A stretch of 47,293 nucleotides of DNA, taken from NCBI RefSeq assembly GCF_002929305.1, contig NZ_PJIO01000022.1, positions 1 through 47,293 on the forward strand, given 5' to 3'. A program made the translations under genes and the position numbers. The DNA comes from Arthrobacter sp. GMC3 (GTDB lineage Bacteria; Actinomycetota; Actinomycetes; Actinomycetales; Micrococcaceae). Positions 41,383-47,293 of this stretch are shown here, one piece after another; positions within the stretch are counted from its first letter, which is position 1, and the number at the start of each line of letters is the position of its first letter. Below the pieces are notes generated by a model. It had not been told where the DNA came from. It was given only the letters and a program-made list of their open reading frames with translations, and did no database searches.

Positions 41383-42177
41383 GTGTCCAGCCCCTTCAAA
41401 GGAATCCTTTACCCCACTATGCTTCCGCGCTTTCATCGCGTCCCTGCACCGGTGTCCGTCAGGGATTTGGTCCAGTGGTTTTGGATCCCCGAGTGGGACA
41501 TTGAGCCGGGGCGCACCTCGCGCCAACAACTCATCGCCTTCCCCACCTCCAACCTGGTAGTCCAGCATGACAACGTGGAACTGGCCGGACCGACAACGCG
41601 GGTGTCGTTTCAGGATCTAACCGGACAAGGGTGGGCCGTTGGGGCTCTGCTGCGCCCCGCCGCAGTTCACGCCTTCACCGCCGATCCGGGCAGCCTGCGC
41701 GATAAGGGGATCTTCCTTGCCCAGCCGGAACTGCAGAAAGGCATTGTCTCTGCCATGGGCGGCGAGATTACCGCAAGGAGTCGTACCGAGGCGGTGGCGG
41801 TCTTTACTGACTGGCTGCTCAACTACATCCCCGCCATCTCTGCGGAGGCCCTGTTAGCCAATTCCCTGATGGAGATCATCGGCGCGGATCCAAAAATACT
41901 ACTCATCGAGGACGCCGCAATGGAACTGTCGGTGTCCCCTCGCACCCTGCAACGGCTGGCCAAAAAGTACATCGGGCTCAGCCCGTCTGCCATGATCCGG
42001 CGACGGCGTCTCCAAGAGGCTGCCGACCGTGCCCGAACCGATCCCGGGGCTGACCTGGCCCGGATAGCGGCCGAGCTTGGCTATGCAGACCAGGCCCACC
42101 TGGCCCACGACTTTCAAAAATTCCTCGGTTTCACAGCCAGTACCTACCGGCGTACGACGGAGCAACAACAGCACTGA
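41383..42177 (+). CDS. AraC-family transcriptional regulator
   Basis: 264 aa from a GTG. The N-terminal domain (RFHRVPAPVSVRDLVQWFWIPEW) resembles the AraC-associated domain of DUF6597-type regulators. The C-terminal double helix-turn-helix runs from about residue 165 (LSVSPRTLQRLAKKYIGLSPSAMIRRRRLQEAADRA, then IAAELGYADQAHLAHDFQKFLGFTASTYRR). Divergent from the VOC gene with 74 bases between them, so that gene is a likely target. No Shine-Dalgarno; TAGAGT (41371-41376) six bases before the GTG suggests a leaderless message. Confidence 0.88.
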   Translation: MSSPFKGILYPTMLPRFHRVPAPVSVRDLVQWFWIPEWDIEPGRTSRQQLIAFPTSNLVVQHDNVELAGPTTRVSFQDLTGQGWAVGALLRPAAVHAFTADPGSLRDKGIFLAQPELQKGIVSAMGGEITARSRTEAVAVFTDWLLNYIPAISAEALLANSLMEIIGADPKILLIEDAAMELSVSPRTLQRLAKKYIGLSPSAMIRRRRLQEAADRARTDPGADLARIAAELGYADQAHLAHDFQKFLGFTASTYRRTTEQQQH

Positions 42178-42236
42178 ACCGGCCGACGTCGGCCCCTCTC
42201 AGCTTTCGTTCACATTTGCGTGACACCGTTGTAGGG

Positions 42237-43199
42237 ATGGTATTACTCCAAGATCGAGGCAAGGCCCCGACGACGCCCCGGCCGCACCCGTGTCTGAATT
42301 TCATTGTTGTCGCAGGATCCCTGGCCCTGACTTTTGTCTTACTGGCACATTCGTGGTTCCCCGACGTCGCCGGATTCGGCCTCATTGTGGACTCCGGCCT
42401 CATCTGGCTTGGGGCGTTGATTCCCGTGCTGGGTGTCCTGGCAATCGCGGCCCGCCGCAAGCACCTGGCCGTGGCGGTCTTGGTACCTGCCGTCATCTGG
42501 TCCCTGCTCTTTGTCCCGGGGTTGCTGCCCTTGGCCTGGTCCGCTCCCCCGGGATCGGCGAATTCGCTCACAGTCGTCAGTCAAAACCTGAAGGCCCAAT
42601 CGGGAACAGCAGCGCAATCGGCAAAGAGCCTGGCCGCCACCGGTGCGCAGGTGGTTGCCCTGCAGGAGATCGACGGCGCCGCCCAGGGGCCCGTCACCGC
42701 AGAACTTCAACAGCACTACGGCTACTCCTACCGCATTGGAACGGTGGGGCTGTGGAGCAGTTACCCGATTCTCAATGCCCAGCCACAGGGTCTTGGATTG
42801 GGCTGGAACCGGGCGTTGTCGGCGGATCTGGATACTCCGGGCGGCTTGGTGCGCATCTATGTGATCCACGCAGCGTCGGCGCGGCCCTCCGACCATGCCG
42901 AAAGGGACACCATGCTCGCCAACCTCTCGGACACCATCGCCGCAGATCCCAGCAAGAGGATCATCGCCGTCGGCGATTTCAACGCCGCCTCAACGGACCG
43001 GCACTTTTCAGCGCTCACCAATCTACTCAGCGAACCGGCACAGGATCAGGGTTTGGCAGGGTTTACCTGGCCGGCAACACCGTTCCCCGTGACCCGCCTG
43101 GACCACATCCTTCAACGGGGATTGAGCGCCACTTCCAATTCGGTGTTGACCTCCGGTGCCAGCGACCATCTGGCGATTCGCACCAGCTTCAACCTGTAA
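42237..43199 (+). CDS. Membrane protein with endonuclease/exonuclease/phosphatase (EEP) domain
   Basis: 320 aa. Three predicted transmembrane segments in residues 20-95, then an extracytoplasmic EEP domain: VVSQNLKAQ, VVALQEIDGA, IYVIHAASA, IIAVGDFNA, TRLDHIL and GASDHLAI, giving the Asn, Glu, His and Asp residues of this metal-dependent phosphodiesterase fold. Such proteins may act on lipids, nucleic acids or phosphoinositide-like substrates outside the cell; function unknown. The start is uncertain: ATG 42237 or an in-frame TTG at 42216; neither has a clear ribosome-binding site. Confidence 0.82.
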   Translation: MVLLQDRGKAPTTPRPHPCLNFIVVAGSLALTFVLLAHSWFPDVAGFGLIVDSGLIWLGALIPVLGVLAIAARRKHLAVAVLVPAVIWSLLFVPGLLPLAWSAPPGSANSLTVVSQNLKAQSGTAAQSAKSLAATGAQVVALQEIDGAAQGPVTAELQQHYGYSYRIGTVGLWSSYPILNAQPQGLGLGWNRALSADLDTPGGLVRIYVIHAASARPSDHAERDTMLANLSDTIAADPSKRIIAVGDFNAASTDRHFSALTNLLSEPAQDQGLAGFTWPATPFPVTRLDHILQRGLSATSNSVLTSGASDHLAIRTSFNL

Positions 43200-43253
43200 A
43201 TGTGGCTGTCGCTGACGGTACAGTAGGCATCACATACGGCCTAGGAGAACACC

Positions 43254-44723
43254 ATGATCATGCACGACGCCGGTTCCCCGACCGCACCCCTCGTCACCAC
43301 AGGCGCCGGCACGGTCCGCGGCGTCGAGCGGGACGGCATTGATAGGTTCCTCGACATCCCCTACGCCGCACCGCCGGTTGGGTCGTTGCGCTTCGCACTC
43401 CCGGCATCCTCCCCTTCGTGGGACGGCGAGCGCGATGCCACAGTTGCTGGCCCCACGGCGCCACAGAACCCCTACAGCGGCGCCTTGGCCCGCGTCCTCC
43501 CCACCGTCACTATTGCCGGCGATGACTTTCTGAACCTCAATATCTGCACCCCGGCTTCCCGGGGCGCGGAGCTACTTCCGGTCATGGTTTGGTTTCATGG
43601 CGGTTCCTTGCAGCATGGCTCCAACGCTTTGGAAGGCTACGACGGCGGCGCATTTGCCCGCGACGGCGTCGTGTTTGTGGCTCCCAACTACAGGCTGGGC
43701 GCCGAGGGGTTCTCTGTCCTGGAGGGCGCTCCGCTCAACCTGGGTCTGGCCGACCAAATGGCGGCCCTGCGCTGGGTTCAGGCGGAAATCGCCGCGTTTG
43801 GTGGAGATCCCCGGCAGGTCACGGTGTTTGGGCAGTCTGCGGGTGGGAACACCACGGCCGCACTGCTTGCCCACCCGGAGGCACCCTCACTCTTTAGCCG
43901 CGCCATCATCCAAAGCGGCCCGCTGGCGGCCCTGCCTCCGGAAAAGGCGGGACGGATTACCGCCCTGATAGCCAAGGACCTAGGTATCCCCGCCACCCGG
44001 ACTGCCTTCATGAACGTTTCTCCCGATGACTTGCTTGCGGCCCAGGCCCGCGTCACGGCCGGATCCACCCCCATCACAGGTGGCGCAGGCTATTCGCTGT
44101 CGATCGACCCGTCTCTGATTCCTACCAACCCCCAGGATGCACTGGAAAGTGGTGCGGGGTCCGGGATTCCCCTCATGATAGGAACCACCACTGATGAGGC
44201 GAGGCTCTGGCTGGTTCCCACCGGGTTAGTCATGAAGCTCAAATGGCTGCACCTGGCTGTGGCACGACGCAAGGTGGGGATCTCCGCAGCCGCCGTGAAA
44301 CTGTTCAAACGCAATTATCCCGATGCTGTCACCGGGGAGATACTGGGGGCCTTGGCTACCGACAAGCTGCTGCGTGTACCCATGAACCAGGTGGCCGATG
44401 CACGGCTTGCCCATGCTTCCGGCACCCACGTGTATGAGTTTGCCTGGCCCAGCCCAGTGGAATATCTACGCGCAGCGCACGCAGTAGAGCTTGGGTTTGT
44501 CTTTGACAACGTCAATTCACCGGACTCGGTGGGGCTGGCCGGGACGGGGGCACCGCAGGAACTTGCTAGCTGCATGCATAGGGCTTGGGTGGACTTTGCC
44601 GTCACCGGAGACCCGGGCTGGTCCTCATGGACTGCCGCGCGTCCTGTAAAGACGTTCGACGGCGGCACCAACCCAGTGGTCCTGGCGCCCCGCGATGATG
44701 AAAGGGCGGCGCTGACACCGTAG
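43254..44723 (+). CDS. Type-B carboxylesterase
   Basis: 489 aa. Oxyanion-hole HGG at residues 115-117, nucleophile Ser195 in FGQSAGGN, an acidic residue in IGTTTDEARLW, and the histidine region AAHAVELGFVFDN. N-terminal GTVRGVERDGIDRFLDIPYAAPPVGSLRF is typical. Hydrolyses carboxylic esters or carbamates; related to p-nitrobenzyl esterase. AGGAGA five bases before the ATG is a strong ribosome-binding site. No signal peptide. Confidence 0.93.
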   Translation: MIMHDAGSPTAPLVTTGAGTVRGVERDGIDRFLDIPYAAPPVGSLRFALPASSPSWDGERDATVAGPTAPQNPYSGALARVLPTVTIAGDDFLNLNICTPASRGAELLPVMVWFHGGSLQHGSNALEGYDGGAFARDGVVFVAPNYRLGAEGFSVLEGAPLNLGLADQMAALRWVQAEIAAFGGDPRQVTVFGQSAGGNTTAALLAHPEAPSLFSRAIIQSGPLAALPPEKAGRITALIAKDLGIPATRTAFMNVSPDDLLAAQARVTAGSTPITGGAGYSLSIDPSLIPTNPQDALESGAGSGIPLMIGTTTDEARLWLVPTGLVMKLKWLHLAVARRKVGISAAAVKLFKRNYPDAVTGEILGALATDKLLRVPMNQVADARLAHASGTHVYEFAWPSPVEYLRAAHAVELGFVFDNVNSPDSVGLAGTGAPQELASCMHRAWVDFAVTGDPGWSSWTAARPVKTFDGGTNPVVLAPRDDERAALTP

Positions 44724-44867
44724 TTCCGGACCTTGCCGTGCCTGGGCCTGGGAGCCTCATGGTCGCATACTGGTATTTTTGTCCGACGCTTCTTGGCTAG
44801 AGTTAGTGGCTCCATTCCTTTACCGGTACTCAGCGTCCACTAATGTGCCACGAAGGATTTCTTTCCC

Positions 44868-45419
44868 ATGCAAAACCTGTTCCGACTTCGTCCATTCATT
44901 TTGCTGGCCGTTATATCCGGCCTACTGATCCCGATGACCTATCAAATGATTCCCGGCGCCTCGGAGGACCTGAAGGCCTTCGAGGCACTCAGATCGGGTG
45001 CGGGTGTGGAGGCCACGGCAAAGGCCGTGGCTGTCGTGGAAGACGAACGGACCACCGGCGGGAAACATCGCAGCACCCAAACCTGGTATTGCCCCGTCTA
45101 TAAATTTCCGGGTGCCCAGGGTGAAACAAAAGAGCTGACTCAGCGCATCAAATGCTCCGAGGACAAGGTGAGCGCCAGTTTCTTCCCGGAGGTTCCTGTC
45201 ATTTATGCCGCCGACCACAGCTACTTCGGTTCGTTCTGGAATTCCGAGGAATCACACAAGGAACTCAGCCAGACTTCTGGAAACTACGTTCTGTGGCTCT
45301 ACGGCAGCATAATCGCTTTTGCACTCTCACTGGCGGCAATTGTTTGGATCATTGCCATCCGGATCAGACACAGGCAGCCCGCCACCGTCGTCACTCACGC
45401 ACCTACAAAACTGCCCTGA
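44868..45419 (+). CDS. Unrecognised membrane protein with two transmembrane helices
   Basis: 183 aa. An N-terminal helix (about residues 9-27), a roughly 110-residue extracytoplasmic domain with two cysteines (WYCPVYKF and QRIKCSEDK) that could form a disulfide, a second helix (about 141-165) and a short basic cytoplasmic tail. The layout resembles DUF3592-type proteins but I cannot assign it. AAGGA lies ten bases upstream of the ATG. It stands alone between the esterase and methyltransferase genes. Confidence 0.72.
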   Translation: MQNLFRLRPFILLAVISGLLIPMTYQMIPGASEDLKAFEALRSGAGVEATAKAVAVVEDERTTGGKHRSTQTWYCPVYKFPGAQGETKELTQRIKCSEDKVSASFFPEVPVIYAADHSYFGSFWNSEESHKELSQTSGNYVLWLYGSIIAFALSLAAIVWIIAIRIRHRQPATVVTHAPTKLP

Positions 45420-45444
45420 CACGGAAAGCAGGCTGACGTATACG
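45416..45444 (+). promoter_or_regulatory. Promoter for a nearly leaderless methyltransferase message
   Basis: CTGACA (45416-45421), a 17-base spacer and TATACG (45439-45444) end eight bases before the ATG at 45453, predicting a leader of only about two bases. No Shine-Dalgarno is present. The -35 box overlaps the stop of the preceding gene. Confidence 0.5.
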
Positions 45445-45452
45445 CTGGCACC

Positions 45453-46079
45453 ATGAGAACGGTATTTGACGAGAACTACTGGAACGAGCGGTACGGCCAG
45501 CACGGCAATATCTGGAGCGGAAACCCCAACCCCCAGTTGCTCACTGAGACCACCAATTTGCCACCCGGAACTGCACTGGATGTGGGCTGCGGTGAAGGTG
45601 CCGACACCGTATGGCTGGCCGGGCTGGGGTGGCAAGTGACAGGGGTGGACATTTCCACTGTTGCCTTGGACCGGGCCGCCGCACATGCTTCGGGACTGGA
45701 ACTGCCCGGTTCCATAGCATGGGAACACCACAATCTTTTGGAGTGGGCTCCCCGGTCTGCAGCTTTTGACTTGGTGTCTGCTCAGTTCATGCACCTACCC
45801 AAGACCGACCGGGATCCCCTGTTCGCCCGTCTTGCCGACGCCGTTGCACCAGGCGGAACGCTGTTGCTGGTGGGTCACTCGCCACACGACGTTGAAGCTG
45901 GAGTCCATCGGGATTTCGGTGCTGACTTGTTTTACACGGCACAGCAATTGGCGGAAGTCCTGGATGCGTCATCGTGGGAGATAGCGGTGGCTGAGGCCCG
46001 TCCCAGGACGTCCGCCGGACACGACGGTCAGACCATCACCATCCACGACGAGGTTCTAAGGGCAGTGCGACGGGCCTAG
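45453..46079 (+). CDS. Class I SAM-dependent methyltransferase, TehB/thiopurine-type
   Basis: 208 aa. N-terminal FDENYWNERYGQHGNIWSGNPNPQLLTE, motif I ALDVGCGEGADTVWLAGLGWQVTGVDIS, post-motif LVSAQFMHLP and GGTLLLVGHSPHD. The N-terminal pattern is that of small-molecule methyltransferases near tellurite-resistance TehB. Substrate unknown. Confidence 0.9.
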   Translation: MRTVFDENYWNERYGQHGNIWSGNPNPQLLTETTNLPPGTALDVGCGEGADTVWLAGLGWQVTGVDISTVALDRAAAHASGLELPGSIAWEHHNLLEWAPRSAAFDLVSAQFMHLPKTDRDPLFARLADAVAPGGTLLLVGHSPHDVEAGVHRDFGADLFYTAQQLAEVLDASSWEIAVAEARPRTSAGHDGQTITIHDEVLRAVRRA

Positions 46080-46092
46080 CAACGGCTGATTC

Positions 46093-47216
46093 TCAGCATC
46101 GTCTATTCGCTCTGTTGCGTGGTTGGCTGGGTGAGGTCCCTGGTAGGGGTGGGGCTGTGGAGGCGTATTGGTGGCCCGTGGGCGTGGTGATTCTGGTGCT
46201 GGTAGTGCCGGCATTGCTGGTGGTGCTGGTGGTGCCAGCAGTGTGTATGGGGCGGGGCTCCACGGCGGTTGTCGTCCAGCCGGGTGTTTCTTTGGCTTGG
46301 TTGCAGGCCGTGCAGAGTCCCTGTCCGTTGCTGATGCTGGTGGACCCACCGGCGGAGTAGGCCTTGATGTGGTCGTACTGGCGAATCGGGGCATCACACC
46401 ACGGCGTACGGCAGCGTTGGTCCTGGATGCGTAGGAATTCCTTCATACCCTCCGGGAACAGGCGAGCCCTCGAATCCATGGCCAGCAGCGCGTTCGTGTC
46501 CGGGTGCGTGAAAAGCCGTTTGAGCCAAATACGCGGCGCCGTGCGCATGCCCTTATCGCCATGACCAGCGCCACCGCCCACGCCACCGAAATTGTCGCTG
46601 CTACTTCCACTGTCATCTTCACCGTGGCTGCCACTACTTCCATTTTGGCTGCCACCGTTGGCTGTGGTGGGGCCGTCGTCTTTACCGCAGCCCGGATGGT
46701 TCCCGGGAGTGTTGCCGAGGATCCAGTTCCGGGCGGTCGATGCCGGGATCGGGTCGTAACCAACCAGCAGGGCAGGGTCGTTCGCCCCCTCAAAGAGGGC
46801 CCGATCCGTCATGACCAGCTCCAGGATAATGTCCGGCTCATCCACGCTGGTACATATCCCCGCCCCCGCACTGCCCTGATCTGAGCCGCCGAAACGCCAT
46901 GCCCCGACGGTTTCACCACTGGTCCTTGCCCGATCATGAGCTGCTGTGATCTCGCTGGCCGTACCCGCGCCCCTGTCGGGATTCGTGCCGGCAGTGATCC
47001 CACTACTTCCGGGTTCCGTGGCGGCCGCACTCCCACTGCTTGTAGGGTTCGACTCGTTGGAGCAGGGGGTGTGGTGGGTGAGGCGGTGGATGAGGGTGTC
47101 GGCCATGAGTTGCCCCTTGCCCCGGTCATCCCCTGACGATTTGGCACTGTCGGCGACCTTGGTCAGGGTAGCAAGGACACGCACACCCTGCCGTAGCGGC
47201 AACAGCGCGGTGAGTA
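46093..47216 (-). pseudogene. DUF222/HNH endonuclease (13E12-type), 5' end removed by an insertion sequence
   Basis: What remains covers the middle and end of the protein. LLTALLPLRQGVRVLATLTKVADSA and GQLMADTLIHRLT belong to the interior of DUF222. The Gly/Ser/Asn-rich stretch (about 55 residues) is followed by RLFTHPDTNALLAMDSRARLFPEG and the HNH motif CRTPWCDAPIRQYDHIKAYSAGG...NGQGLCTACNQAKE. The frame is open back to about 47223 and ends at a stop inside the IS end. A TTG at 47202 could restart a 369-residue product. These genes are repeated in Arthrobacter genomes and often linked to mobile DNA; nuclease activity of such a fragment is doubtful. Confidence 0.75.
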
Positions 47217-47293
47217 GAGCTTGTCAAGATTTCTGTGTAAGTGGTTCATTGTCTCTTTAGTTCATGTATCTGTTGATCCGGTCCGGGTAGGCC
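47217..47293 (-). mobile_element. End of an IS256-family insertion sequence, continuing past the right edge
   Basis: The boundary is near 47217. GTCAAGATTTCTGTGTAAGTG reads like the terminal inverted repeat of actinobacterial IS256 elements, and the transposase C-terminus follows inside. The exact outer base and any target duplication cannot be fixed because the other end is outside the window. Confidence 0.65.
47257..47292 (-). CDS. IS256-family transposase, last 11 residues only
   Basis: The frame entering from the right edge reads AYPDRINRYMN and then TAA. AYPDRIN-x-Y is the usual C-terminus of Mutator/IS256-type transposases in actinobacteria. Its position just inside the terminal repeat agrees with that family. 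Too short to be certain alone. Confidence 0.5.
   Translation of the reverse strand, partial: AYPDRINRYMN

Noticed and set aside
42190..42236. PHO-box or repressor site in GTTCACATTTGCGTGAC before the EEP gene
   Set aside because: The repeat is imperfect in both direct and inverted reading and does not match a known operator well enough.

Overview
The window looks like the chromosome of a GC-rich actinobacterium of the family Micrococcaceae (Arthrobacter in the broad sense). The evidence is the gene order argS-lysA-hom-thrC-thrB-rho-prfA-prmC-tsaC followed by a wecA-like gene, atpI and the atp operon (the order known from mycobacteria and other actinobacteria), a Rho factor with a very long Asn/Arg/Asp-rich insert, a DUF2550 gene directly after atpC, a DUF222/HNH ('13E12-type') gene, and frequent GTG/TTG starts. 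The species cannot be fixed from the sequence alone.

Layout, left to right. (1) 1-4125, minus strand: the start of an unknown gene running off the left edge from a promoter-like sequence, then a translationally coupled pair, an antigen-85-type membrane esterase and an MprF-like aminoacyl-phosphatidylglycerol synthase; together they resemble a lipid aminoacylation/deacylation module. (2) 4214-12579, minus strand: DUF2550 gene and the complete F1Fo ATP synthase operon (atpI, an atpZ-like gene, B, E, F, H, A, G, D, C). Several spaced junctions carry stem-loops, two of which look selected at RNA level. (3) 12700-17673: a surface-glycan cluster with a WecA/WbpL-type phosphoglycosyltransferase and a WbpM/CapD-type dehydratase (minus), and a divergent pair of GT2 glycosyltransferases (plus). 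It sits inside the otherwise conserved order. (4) 17699-29799, minus strand: tsaC, prmC, prfA, rho, thrB, thrC, hom, lysA, argS, i.e. translation and transcription termination plus the aspartate-family amino-acid pathway. (5) 29868-31417: CynX/NimT-type MFS exporter, then tRNA-Arg(CCG) on the plus strand with a perfect bidirectional terminator.

(6) 31453-39215, minus strand: a PadR-type regulator, then a peptide/opine-type ABC importer (lipoprotein SBP, permease, a fused permease-ATPase, second ATPase) whose last cistron is a formylglycine sulfatase; every junction after the SBP overlaps by 1-4 nt. A 37-bp near-continuous palindrome overlaps the promoter in front of the SBP gene. This is the most coherent accessory system here: uptake of an unidentified compound with coupled sulfate-ester (or related ester) cleavage, probably under local repressor control. 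(7) 39385-46079: mixed accessory genes, mostly plus strand: GH1 beta-glucosidase, VOC protein (minus), AraC-type regulator, membrane EEP-family hydrolase, type-B carboxylesterase, an unrecognised membrane protein, a methyltransferase. (8) 46093-47293: a DUF222/HNH gene (minus) whose 5' part is cut off by the end of an IS256-family element that continues beyond the right edge.

No CRISPR array, prophage or obvious defence system was seen. No gene-free stretch exceeds about 250 bases. Start codons were chosen from ribosome-binding sites, overlaps and family lengths by eye; gene names rest on motif recognition, not on database searches.
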